From Niameybacter massiliensis (GTDB lineage Bacteria; Bacillota; Clostridia; Lachnospirales; Cellulosilyticaceae), in NCBI RefSeq assembly GCF_001282685.1, contig NZ_LN875035.1:2218001-2282000 (forward strand): 64,000 bases of DNA, in the 5' to 3' direction. Below are positions 37,323 through 45,423 of this stretch, piece by piece; the first letter of the stretch is position 1; each line of letters opens with the position of its first letter. Position numbers and translations under genes: made by a program. Below the pieces are notes generated by a model. That model was not told the origin of the DNA, ran no database searches, and saw nothing but the letters and a program-made list of their open reading frames with translations.

Positions 37323-37904
37323 TTAATGTGAATAAAAGGCTTCATAGTATTCATCTAGACAAAGATTAAGTTTCTCCATTTTCTTAGCATGCCCAATGCC
37401 CACATACCTATAATGCCAAGGTTTATATAACATCCCTGTAACTTCTTCTTTTTCTTTTGGATACCTCAATATAAAGCCATATTCCTTAGCATATTTGTTA
37501 AGCCATAAAAACTGATTTGTTGCTTCAAACTTTAACGGATCATTAGGCATTTCTTGCTTATATAAAGTAAAATCCATAGAAAGTCCTAACTGATGTTCAC
37601 TACAACCAGGTGGCGCAATATGCGTTTTAGCTTTTTCATAAGCATTGATACTCTTTTCCCCAAGCCTTATAAGACGTTGAACTTCATTTTGATAAAGTTT
37701 CTTCTGATAAGCAAAACACTGATAACCTCTAGCCCCTAATACTGGTGAGAGTCCACTATCTTGCATATCACGACTTAATCTATAAAACGCTTCATACGCC
37801 TCTTTCACAAGCCAAATATGCATAATTGGCTCACATACTAAAGGTGTAGGAATATAAAGAGCATCTAATGGTTTTTGTTCACTCACTATACTAAGTTTAT
37901 GCAT
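37323..37904 (-). CDS. VanY-type D,D-carboxypeptidase homologue (active-site Glu missing)
   Basis: 193 residues from the ATG at 37904, which follows GAGGTGATT; a longer in-frame start at 37982 runs into the T-box terminator. M15B fold: zinc ligands H104 and D111 in SEHQLGLSMDF and H164 in PWHYRYVG. The catalytic base, normally Glu in E-P-W-H, is Lys161 here (YKPWHYRYV). No signal peptide or membrane segment is seen, so it may be cytoplasmic. VanY enzymes remove the terminal D-Ala of wall peptides. Here the fold is kept but activity is doubtful. It lies between the alanine T-box and alaS. Confidence 0.8.
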   Translation of the reverse strand: MHKLSIVSEQKPLDALYIPTPLVCEPIMHIWLVKEAYEAFYRLSRDMQDSGLSPVLGARGYQCFAYQKKLYQNEVQRLIRLGEKSINAYEKAKTHIAPPGCSEHQLGLSMDFTLYKQEMPNDPLKFEATNQFLWLNKYAKEYGFILRYPKEKEEVTGMLYKPWHYRYVGIGHAKKMEKLNLCLDEYYEAFYSH

Positions 37905-37933
37905 CGAATCACCTCGGCCCATTTTTTGGACAA

Positions 37934-38150
37934 ATAAAAAAACCTCGTTCCCAAATAGGGACGAGGTTGCTCGCGGTACCACCCTAGTTATACCTAAAAA
38001 TAGGTATCACTCACAACTTCTAACGCAGTCACCCGTACATCCCTACTCAGGTTCAAGATGTATGCTCAAAGGCTGCTTCAACAAACAGGTATTAGGAAAC
38101 TCTCAGCAATGTTTCCCTCTCTGAAAACCCTTATCTATTTACTACTCCTT
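37934..38150 (-). ncRNA. T-box riboswitch (alanine) upstream of vanY-like gene and alaS
   Basis: Minus strand: base of stem I AGTAGT (38141-38146), CAGAGAGG with the apical hairpin GGAAAC-loop-GTTTCC, specifier region GAAGCAGCC with the alanine codon GCA at 38074-38076 (the next triplet, GCC, is also alanine), T-box sequence CTAGGGTGGTACCGCGA (37971-37987), and terminator AACCTCGT/ACGAGGTT (37941-37968) followed by seven T. It would switch on both downstream genes when tRNA-Ala is uncharged. Confidence 0.92.
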
Positions 38151-38217
38151 ATCATCGCATGTTACTTATTCTATTTATATACCTAGTATAGCTTTTAATA
38201 TGCTTATTATGATAATG

Positions 38218-38246
38218 ATTATATGAAATTCGGATAAATTTGTCAA
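38218..38246 (-). promoter_or_regulatory. SigA-type promoter of the alanine T-box operon
   Basis: Minus strand TTGACA (38241-38246), 17-base spacer, TATAAT (38218-38223): both elements at consensus. Confidence 0.88.
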
Positions 38247-38262
38247 TGGATAAGCCTATTTG

Positions 38263-39516
38263 TCAAAAACAATGTACAAAAAGCCCACTCCTAAGCTTAG
38301 GTTCAAACCAGGTAGACTTGGGTGGCATAAGTTCATTTGCATCTGCAACAGCTAATAATTCCTCTATGGACGTAGGATATAAGGTAAATGCAATATCCCA
38401 TTCTTCCTCTGTCAACGTATTTAATACATCTAAACCTTTAATGCCTCCAACAAACGCTATCCGCTTATCTATTCTTGGATCTTGTATATGAAAAATAGGT
38501 TCTAAAACAAGCTTTTGCAAAAGTGAAGTGTCTAATGCACCTACAACATCCTTTTTATAATGTGCTAGAACCTCATCTCTTATACTTAAAGCATACCAAC
38601 ACTTTTTATAACCCATCCCAAATACATGTGGTGTTTCTGGTTTAAAATAGGCTTCATCTATTTTAGTGATCTTAAAATTCACCTCTAACCTTTTTATAAG
38701 CTCTTCCTTATTCAAGCCACTCTCATCTTTTAAAATGCGATTATAATCTAAAATACTAAGTTCAGACTTTGGAAATACAACACCTAAGAAATAGGCGTAT
38801 TCCTCTTGTGCTTGATTACCATTACGTCCACTTTGTTCCTCTTCTTTTCTGCGTGATATGGCATAGGTAGAAGCAGCTTGTAAACGATGGTGTCCATCTG
38901 CTACATAAAGTGCTTCTAGATTTGCAAATAGCCCCTTTAGTACCTCTATATCTTTCTTATCTGAAATATTATAAGCTACTTGTCTAATTCCATATTCATC
39001 TTCGAATTTATAAAGCACTTGATGCGTTTTACAATACGCCTTTATCCAACCTTGAAGTGCTTCTTCTTCCTTACAAGTAAGAAAAATAGGTCCTGTATGT
39101 GCCATACAACTTGCCACATGCCTTATTCTGTCTGCTTCTTTATCTGCTCGAGTCTTCTCATGCTTTTTTATTTTCCCCTCAACATATTCTTGGCACGAAA
39201 AACATCCTACAATACCATATTGCTTTCCCCACTGAGATTCTAATCCATAGATGTACAAACTTTCACATTCCTCTTGAATCAAGATATGCTTATCCATTAG
39301 CTCCTGCAAAGCACAGTCTGCTGCATCTGCAATATCTTCCTTATTCCTCTCTTCACACCATGCCTCTGGTTTATCTACTTTCAAAAAAGAGTATGGATGC
39401 TTTTTCAGTCTCTCCTTAACCTCTTCATTCGTTACAACATCATAAGGTAAATCTGCTACTTCACTTACAAGTTTTTCATCTGGCCTCCACGCCCTAAAGG
39501 GCTTAATTGTAATCAT
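38263..39516 (-). CDS. DUF1015 family protein
   Basis: 417 residues from the ATG at 39516, with AAAGGGGAT before it; the in-frame start at 39561 has no site. Begins ITIKPFRAWRPDEKLV and contains YVADGHHRLQAAST, the most conserved DUF1015 block. Biochemically unassigned; the family is often encoded beside serA/serC, which lie about 37 kb away here, so a link to serine metabolism is only suggested by other genomes. No clear terminator after it. Confidence 0.9.
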   Translation of the reverse strand: MITIKPFRAWRPDEKLVSEVADLPYDVVTNEEVKERLKKHPYSFLKVDKPEAWCEERNKEDIADAADCALQELMDKHILIQEECESLYIYGLESQWGKQYGIVGCFSCQEYVEGKIKKHEKTRADKEADRIRHVASCMAHTGPIFLTCKEEEALQGWIKAYCKTHQVLYKFEDEYGIRQVAYNISDKKDIEVLKGLFANLEALYVADGHHRLQAASTYAISRRKEEEQSGRNGNQAQEEYAYFLGVVFPKSELSILDYNRILKDESGLNKEELIKRLEVNFKITKIDEAYFKPETPHVFGMGYKKCWYALSIRDEVLAHYKKDVVGALDTSLLQKLVLEPIFHIQDPRIDKRIAFVGGIKGLDVLNTLTEEEWDIAFTLYPTSIEELLAVADANELMPPKSTWFEPKLRSGLFVHCF

Positions 39517-39645
39517 AAAATTGATCCCCTTTCTAAGTGAACTTCCTCTTTCATAAAACATATTCGCATATCGCCAATGTCACCATTCATTCTATCTGAT
39601 TATATACCTATTCCTTAACATCAAAATATATATCTTACCGCTTCT

Positions 39646-39676
39646 AAAAATAAAAGGGAGCTATATAATAGCCCCC
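39646..39676 (-). terminator. Intrinsic terminator of the hydrogenase operon
   Basis: Minus strand: GGGGGCTAT pairs with ATAGCTCCC (9 pairs, one G-U, 3-base loop), then TTTTATTTTT. It lies 12 bases after the hydA stop. Confidence 0.88.
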
Positions 39677-39688
39677 TAGTCATTGGTA

Positions 39689-41443
39689 TTAAATTCTATC
39701 TTTCTTTGCATAGTGTGTATGCAATAACTCATGTGCTTTATGACTCATTGGATGTCCAAAATAATCTTCATACATTTGAAGTACTGCTTGATTTTCATGT
39801 GATTTACGTACTGGTTTACCTGCATCTTCTGCAAAGAGTGCATCACGGCGTTTTTGAACGACTTCGATATTGCCACCATGATAGGGTTGACCACCACCGC
39901 CTACGCAACCACCTGGGCATGCCATAACTTCGATTGCATGGAAGTTATTTGGATTTCCTGCCTTAATTTCTTCCATTAACTTTCTGGCATTGCCAAGTCC
40001 ATGTGCAATACCAATATTAAGTTCAAGATCCCCTACTTTAACTGTTGCCTTTCTCACTCCATCAAAACCTCTTAATGATTCAAATTCCACCTTTTCAAGG
40101 TTTTCTCCTGTAATTTTTTCATAAGCAGTACGTACTGCTGCTTCAATTACACCACCTGTTGTTCCAAAGATAACAGCTGCACCAGTAGATTCTCCTAATG
40201 GATTATCAAAATCTTCTTCTGGTAAACTATTAAAATCAATGTTTGCCTGTTTAATAAGTGCAGCAAGCTCACGTGTTGAAAGTGCAATATCTACATCCTT
40301 TTCAAATTCTGGCCTGTCTGCTTCATACTTTTTAGCAAGACATGGCATAATAGATACAACCGTCATTTTTTCACGTGGAACTTCAATTTTTTCTGCAAAA
40401 TAAGATTTTGCAATAGCACCAAATATTTGTTGTGGTGATTTTGCTGTTGAAGGATAATCTAGCATATCACCAAATTGTGTTTCATAGAAGTTTACCCATG
40501 CTGGACAACAACTTGTAAGAAGTGGTAACTTCACAGATTCGTCTCCACTCATTACTTTTGTAATACGGTCAATAAGTTCTGAACCTTCTTCCATAATGGT
40601 GACATCAGCAGCAAAGTCTGTATCAAATACATAATTAAACCCTAATCTTCTAAGGGCTGCAGCCATTTTACCTGTCACCAAAGTACCTGGCTCCATACCA
40701 AACGCTTCACCAAGTGCTGCACGTACTGCTGGTGCTACTTGAACAATCACTGTTTTATTTGGATTTGCAAGCTGTGCTAAAACTTCATTAATTTGCTCAT
40801 TTTCTACTAATGCACCTGTTGGACAAACAGCTACACATTGACCACATTGTGTACAAACGGTTTCTTCAAGTGGTGCACCAAATGCAGTTCCCACGAATGA
40901 AGGAAATCCACGATGTACACCAGAAAGTGCTCCTACAGTTTGAACTTTAGAGCACATCGTTTCACATCTACGGCACATGATACATTTATCCATATCACGG
41001 ATAATGGATACACCTGCTTGCTTTGGATAAGTAGATTGTGCATAATTGACATCAAATCTAGCTTCTCTTATTCCAAACTTAACAGCCATATCTTGAAGCC
41101 CACAATGCCCTGCTTTTTCACAACTTAAGCAATCTTTTGGATGATCTGAAAGTAAAAGTTCAAGTACCATACGACGTGATTGCATAACACGTGGTGTACT
41201 TGTTCTTACAACCATTCCATTTGTAACAGGTGTGGCACAAGCTGGTGCTAAATTTTTTCGTCCATCTACTTCCACTACACATACACGACAAGAAGCTGTT
41301 TTATTTTCCATATCTGTACCATGAAGGTTTAGGTAGCAAAGTGTAGGAATATCTATCCCTACTTGTCTGGCTGCATCTAAGATTGTTGCGCCTTGGTTTA
41401 CAACGGTTTCTTTTCCATCTATCGTAATTTTAAGTTCTGACAT
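39689..41443 (-). CDS. hydA: [FeFe]-hydrogenase catalytic subunit
   Basis: 584 residues from the ATG at 41443; a TTG two codons earlier is also possible. Domains: plant-type 2Fe-2S (1-80), His-ligated 4Fe-4S (HPKDCLSCEKAGHC), two 4Fe-4S clusters (CIMCRRCETMC, CTQCGQCVAVCP), then the H-cluster domain with TSCCPAW, MPCLAKKYEA and MACPGGCVGGGGQP, all intact. Group A, CpI-like layout. With the HydB and HydC subunits it probably forms an NADH/ferredoxin-linked (electron-bifurcating or NADH-dependent) enzyme; which of these cannot be decided from sequence. Confidence 0.95.
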   Translation of the reverse strand: MSELKITIDGKETVVNQGATILDAARQVGIDIPTLCYLNLHGTDMENKTASCRVCVVEVDGRKNLAPACATPVTNGMVVRTSTPRVMQSRRMVLELLLSDHPKDCLSCEKAGHCGLQDMAVKFGIREARFDVNYAQSTYPKQAGVSIIRDMDKCIMCRRCETMCSKVQTVGALSGVHRGFPSFVGTAFGAPLEETVCTQCGQCVAVCPTGALVENEQINEVLAQLANPNKTVIVQVAPAVRAALGEAFGMEPGTLVTGKMAAALRRLGFNYVFDTDFAADVTIMEEGSELIDRITKVMSGDESVKLPLLTSCCPAWVNFYETQFGDMLDYPSTAKSPQQIFGAIAKSYFAEKIEVPREKMTVVSIMPCLAKKYEADRPEFEKDVDIALSTRELAALIKQANIDFNSLPEEDFDNPLGESTGAAVIFGTTGGVIEAAVRTAYEKITGENLEKVEFESLRGFDGVRKATVKVGDLELNIGIAHGLGNARKLMEEIKAGNPNNFHAIEVMACPGGCVGGGGQPYHGGNIEVVQKRRDALFAEDAGKPVRKSHENQAVLQMYEDYFGHPMSHKAHELLHTHYAKKDRI

Positions 41444-41456
41444 CTTCAATATCCCC

Positions 41457-43244
41457 CTACTCTTTTACAATAGCGCCAAAACGACATTTAGTCATACATG
41501 CACCACATTTAATACACTTAGCATGATCAATTTCATGTTTTTGTTTTGGACTACCTGAAATAGCGCTTACTGGACAAATTCTAGAACATGCAGTACATCC
41601 AATACATTTATCTGTAATGTTGTATTCGAGTAAGGCACTGCATTTACCTGCTGGACATTTATGGTCACGAACATGAGCAAGATACTCATCTTCAAACGCT
41701 TCTAATGTAGATAATACTGGATTAGGTGCTGTTTGACCTAATCCACAAAGTGCTGTATCTTTAATTGCTGCACTAAGTTCTTTTAAGGTATCTAAATCTT
41801 CCATAGTACCTTTGCCCTCTACAATCTTTGTAAGGATTTCGCAAAGACGTTTTGTTCCCACACGGCAAGGTGTGCATTTACCACAAGATTCTTCTTCGGT
41901 AAATTCAAGATAGAATTTTGCTACAGCAGGCATACAGTCTGTTTCATCCATAACAATCATACCACCTGAACCCATCATAGAACCTTTTGCAATTAAGTTA
42001 TCAAAATCAATAGGTGTATCAAGATCTTTTTCTGTTAAGCATCCACCAGATGGACCACCAGTTTGAACGGCTTTAAATTTCTTACCATCTTTAATACCAC
42101 CACCAATATCATAGATTACCTCTCTTAATGTAATCCCCATTGGTACTTCTATAAGACCAACATTATTGATTTTACCTGCAAGAGCAAATACTTTTGTTCC
42201 TTTTGATTTTTCTGTACCAATCTTACTGAACCAATCTGCACCTTTTAAAAAGATAACTGGAACGTTCGCAAAGGTTTCAACGTTATTTACGTTTGTTGGT
42301 TTATTCCAATAACCACTTTCAGCTGGAAATGGAGGTTTTGTTGTAGGTTCACCACGCATACCTTCCATTGAGTGAATAAGTGCTGTCTCTTCACCACATA
42401 CAAAAGCACCCGCTCCAAACTTAATTTCAATATCAAAACTAAACGCTGTTCCTAAGATATTTTCACCTAATAATCCATAATTACGTGCCTGATCAATAGC
42501 AATCTCAAGACGTTTAACAGCTAAAGGATACTCTGCACGAATATATACAAGCCCTTTATTTGCACCAATTGCATAACCACAAATAGCCATCGCTTCTACA
42601 ATTGAGTTTGGATCCCCTTCAAGAATTGAACGATCCATAAAGGCACCTGGATCCCCTTCGTCTGCATTACATACAACGTATTTTTGATCACTTTGATTTT
42701 TGTAAGCAAACTCCCACTTTAGACCTGTAGGGAAACCACCACCCCCACGTCCACGAAGTCCTGCTTTTTTCACTTCATCAATCACTTCTTGTTGTGTCAT
42801 TGTAAGCACTGTACCAAGTGCTGCATAACCATCTCTCGCTATGTATTCATCAATATTTTCTGGATCAATAAATCCACAGTTACGAAGTGCTACACGCATT
42901 TGTTTTTTATAGAATTCCATATGTTTTGAGTCTGATACACAATCTGTTGTCGCTGGATCTACATAAAGTAGTCTTTCAACTTTTCGCCCTTTAACTACAT
43001 GCTCTGCAACAATTTCTTTTGCATCTTCTGGTTTTACTTGAACATAAAACGTATTGTCTGGAAGAATTTTTACGATTGGCCCTTTCTCACAGAAACCGAA
43101 ACATCCTGTTGTAAGAACTTGAACAGTATCGCTCATCCCAGCTTCCTTGATATGTAACTTAAGATTTTCTACGATTTCATGAGATCTAGATGAAATACAC
43201 CCTGTACCTCCACAAACTAAAATATGCATTGTATATTGAGACAT
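41457..43244 (-). CDS. hydB: Hydrogenase NuoF-like flavoprotein subunit
   Basis: 595 residues: N-terminal thioredoxin-like 2Fe-2S domain (CGGTGCISS and CFGFCEKGP), NADH/FMN domain with GLRGRGGGGFPTGLKW and NADEGDPGAFMDR, 4Fe-4S motif SCGKCTPCRVG, and a C-terminal double ferredoxin (CIGCTACSRICP, CIKCGACMTKC). This matches HydB of trimeric hydrogenases. It takes or gives electrons at NAD(H) and passes them to HydA. 13 bases before hydA in the same operon. Confidence 0.95.
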   Translation of the reverse strand: MSQYTMHILVCGGTGCISSRSHEIVENLKLHIKEAGMSDTVQVLTTGCFGFCEKGPIVKILPDNTFYVQVKPEDAKEIVAEHVVKGRKVERLLYVDPATTDCVSDSKHMEFYKKQMRVALRNCGFIDPENIDEYIARDGYAALGTVLTMTQQEVIDEVKKAGLRGRGGGGFPTGLKWEFAYKNQSDQKYVVCNADEGDPGAFMDRSILEGDPNSIVEAMAICGYAIGANKGLVYIRAEYPLAVKRLEIAIDQARNYGLLGENILGTAFSFDIEIKFGAGAFVCGEETALIHSMEGMRGEPTTKPPFPAESGYWNKPTNVNNVETFANVPVIFLKGADWFSKIGTEKSKGTKVFALAGKINNVGLIEVPMGITLREVIYDIGGGIKDGKKFKAVQTGGPSGGCLTEKDLDTPIDFDNLIAKGSMMGSGGMIVMDETDCMPAVAKFYLEFTEEESCGKCTPCRVGTKRLCEILTKIVEGKGTMEDLDTLKELSAAIKDTALCGLGQTAPNPVLSTLEAFEDEYLAHVRDHKCPAGKCSALLEYNITDKCIGCTACSRICPVSAISGSPKQKHEIDHAKCIKCGACMTKCRFGAIVKE

Positions 43245-43262
43245 TTTAGCACCTTCTTTCCA

Positions 43263-43661
43263 TTACTCATCAAGGGATTTATGGATAGTTGGTATAATGC
43301 CATCTACCATTTCGCCACCAAGAATATGTTTTTCTAATATTTCCTTAGCTTTTGCTTTGTCAACGTTTCCATACACAACAGGTTCTTTACCTGGTAATGT
43401 GAGTTCAATAGTAGGTTCTGCATAACAGTATCCCATACAGCCACTTTGTGTAATGACAACATTATCTACTTTTTCATCTCTTACAAGCTCTGCAAAGTAA
43501 TTCATCACTTCTCTTGCCCCAGAAGCTATCCCACAGGTTGCCATTGCTACACGAACTACTACCATATTATCTACATTTTCACCTTTTACACGAAGATCTA
43601 CTTTATTTTTCACATTATCTCTTAATGTTTTAAGTTGATCGAGTGACATGATTTTCGTCAT
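43263..43661 (-). CDS. Thioredoxin-like 2Fe-2S ferredoxin of the hydrogenase operon
   Basis: 132 residues. A 2Fe-2S thioredoxin-like fold with four probable cysteine ligands: ATCGIASGAR, and GCMGYC followed by AEPTIEL. It resembles the N-terminal domain of HydB as a free protein. Such a gene sits between hydC and hydB in many Clostridia hydrogenase operons and probably relays electrons or is a fourth subunit. Confidence 0.88.
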   Translation of the reverse strand: MTKIMSLDQLKTLRDNVKNKVDLRVKGENVDNMVVVRVAMATCGIASGAREVMNYFAELVRDEKVDNVVITQSGCMGYCYAEPTIELTLPGKEPVVYGNVDKAKAKEILEKHILGGEMVDGIIPTIHKSLDE

Positions 43662-43690
43662 AGCTTTTACCCTCCTTATTTATCAGAAAT

Positions 43691-44185
43691 CTATTCTTGG
43701 TACTCTGCAATAATTTCTTTAACTTGCTCAGCTGTATTAATACGTCCGTATACTTTATCCCCAATCATTACAACAGGAGCAAGCCCACACGCTCCAACAC
43801 ATCTTAATGCATCTAATGAAAACTTACCATCAGATGTTGTTTGACCTACTTCAATGCCTAACTCATTTTTGAAAGCATCTAAAACCCTATCTGCTCCCCT
43901 TACATAACAAGCTGTTCCTAAACATACTGAAATAGGATATTTCCCTTTAGGTTCCATTGTAAAAAATGAATAGAAACTTACAACACCATAAACTTGAGCA
44001 GTTGGTATATTAAGTTTTTGACCTACGTATTCTTGTACTTCTTTTGGTAAATATCCAAAAATAGCTTGCGCTCTATGAAGCACTGAAATTAATGCACCTC
44101 GTTTTTCTGGTAATGCATCGATAAAAGCTCCTAATTCTGCATACATTTCTGTTGCAAGTGGATTGTTACATTTCTCACATGACAT
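43691..44185 (-). CDS. hydC: Hydrogenase NuoE-like 2Fe-2S subunit
   Basis: 164 residues. NuoE/HydC fold: helical N-terminus with LISVLHRAQAIFGYLPKEV, then 2Fe-2S ligands in VCLGTACYVRGAD and RCVGACGLAPVV. It transfers electrons within the HydABC complex. First gene of the operon; ribosome site AGGAGG; promoter and a Rex-like operator upstream. Confidence 0.93.
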   Translation of the reverse strand: MSCEKCNNPLATEMYAELGAFIDALPEKRGALISVLHRAQAIFGYLPKEVQEYVGQKLNIPTAQVYGVVSFYSFFTMEPKGKYPISVCLGTACYVRGADRVLDAFKNELGIEVGQTTSDGKFSLDALRCVGACGLAPVVMIGDKVYGRINTAEQVKEIIAEYQE

Positions 44186-44245
44186 CGCTCTTCCTCCTTA
44201 CGCTTTTGTTACATTTAGCAATAGATGTTTTATTATTTCAAGGTT

Positions 44246-44263
44246 TCGTTAAAAACTTCACAA
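44246..44263 (-). promoter_or_regulatory. Candidate Rex operator in the hyd leader
   Basis: Minus strand TTGTGAA-GTTT-TTAACGA. The Rex consensus is TTGTTAA-N4-TTAACAA; 12 of 14 half-site bases match with the correct 4-base spacer. It lies about 25-40 bases past the expected transcription start, where a bound repressor would block elongation. Rex senses NADH/NAD+, which fits an NADH-linked hydrogenase. No rex gene is in the window. Confidence 0.6.
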
Positions 44264-44293
44264 GTAGTCTGAAATTTTTTAATTATATTTATG

Positions 44294-44322
44294 AAAATAC
44301 CACAATTTTTTAGTATTGTCAA
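44294..44322 (-). promoter_or_regulatory. SigA-type promoter of the hyd operon
   Basis: Minus strand TTGACA (44317-44322), 17-base spacer, TATTTT (44294-44299). It gives the hydrogenase operon a start separate from the sensory operon that ends at 44368. Confidence 0.8.
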
Positions 44323-44367
44323 CTTATTATGATTTTTATCAACTATTTATTTAATTTTATACAATTT

Positions 44368-45072
44368 TTATACAATTTTTAACCATTCAAACACACTTTT
44401 TTTATCTATTTTTTCCACTTCTAAAAAACTTTCTCCTTCACACAATTGTTCTAAGTAATGCGCATCCGAACTCTTCACACACCTCATACCTGGATATATT
44501 CCTTTGTAAAGTTCGTCTTTAGCATTCTTTGAAACTTCAAAAGCATCAAAATATAAATCATCTGGAATAGCACCCAAATTTGATAAGATACTATAAGCAT
44601 TACGATCTATGTGTGCAGGATAAATACATCCACTCAATCCTTTGACTAATGGCACCAGCTCATAGACGGATAGCTGTGTTGCTGTTAAAAGCATACGTTC
44701 TATCTCACCTATGACTTCATCTTCTGTATTCATAATCCACTGATTTCCAAAAATAGAAGCTCTATTTTTGATTTTAGGCATACAGGCTTGTATTTGTTTC
44801 TCAGCCTCATAAGCATTTTCAAGATTTGGAAATAGAGCAATGAGATGAAATTCCTCCATACACTCTATTTCCATTCCGGGTATTACTAAAATATCTTTTT
44901 CTTTTCCTAACGCCATAATAGGTGCACAGTTACAGCAAGTATTGTGATCTGTAATAGCAATAATCTTTTTCTCCAAAAGCTCACAAAGATTAATAATATT
45001 ATTAGGAGTCATCAGCTCATCTCCACAAGGCGATGCTGCTGTATGAATATGAAAGTCATAACTGACAATCAT
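44368..45072 (-). CDS. PHP-domain phosphoesterase
   Basis: 234 residues. Metal-binding PHP motifs: FHIHTAAS (residues 6-13), AITDHNTC, PGMEIE, and C-terminal SSDAHY. PHP proteins hydrolyse phosphoesters (histidinol-phosphatase and nucleotide-phosphatase types). Its start overlaps the DRTGG gene stop (ATGA). Position at the end of a sensory-hydrogenase operon suggests that it removes a phosphoryl signal or a nucleotide in that pathway; this is inference. Confidence 0.88.
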   Translation of the reverse strand: MIVSYDFHIHTAASPCGDELMTPNNIINLCELLEKKIIAITDHNTCCNCAPIMALGKEKDILVIPGMEIECMEEFHLIALFPNLENAYEAEKQIQACMPKIKNRASIFGNQWIMNTEDEVIGEIERMLLTATQLSVYELVPLVKGLSGCIYPAHIDRNAYSILSNLGAIPDDLYFDAFEVSKNAKDELYKGIYPGMRCVKSSDAHYLEQLCEGESFLEVEKIDKKSVFEWLKIV

Positions 45073-45413
45073 CCAACCCCTCCTAACACACCATCTTGAC
45101 CTAACCTATAAGCTAATTGAAAGCTTGTAAGCGGTGTATTTAGTACTGGGATACCATTTTCTTTTGCTTTTTCTAACATTTCTTCCGTTGGCATGCTCTT
45201 TTCTGTTAGAATAATGGCCGATAGACCAATAAGACTTGCTACAGCTACTGTATTAATATGTCCTTGTATGGTTAGCCAAATCATTTCTTCCTTGGCATGA
45301 GCCATCACAAAGCTAAGTAGGTCACCTACATAACCTCCTTTGATGTTTTGCTCTATACCTTCATCACATAATACATTTAAATTGTACTGATTTGCCAGCT
45401 CTTTGACCGTCAT
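45069..45413 (-). CDS. DRTGG-domain protein (second copy)
   Basis: 114 residues from the ATG at 45413, after AGGGGGGAT; a start at 45464 would overlap the hydrogenase-like gene. The whole protein is one DRTGG domain: VKELANQYNLNVLC, then GGYVGDLLSFVMAHAKE and AIILTEKSMPTEEMLEKAKE. DRTGG domains occur in phosphotransacetylases and HPr kinase-like proteins and probably sense a ligand. It is paralogous to the protein at 47160-47510 (shared CDLMSDVLAFAKEK / GDLLSFVMAHAKEE block). Confidence 0.87.
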   Translation of the reverse strand: MTVKELANQYNLNVLCDEGIEQNIKGGYVGDLLSFVMAHAKEEMIWLTIQGHINTVAVASLIGLSAIILTEKSMPTEEMLEKAKENGIPVLNTPLTSFQLAYRLGQDGVLGGVG

Positions 45414-45423
45414 CAAATCCCCC

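Noticed and set aside
39099-39419. Plus-strand open frame of 106 codons opposite the DUF1015 gene
   Set aside because: Shadow of a conserved gene; hydrophobic-looking composition follows from the opposite-strand codons.
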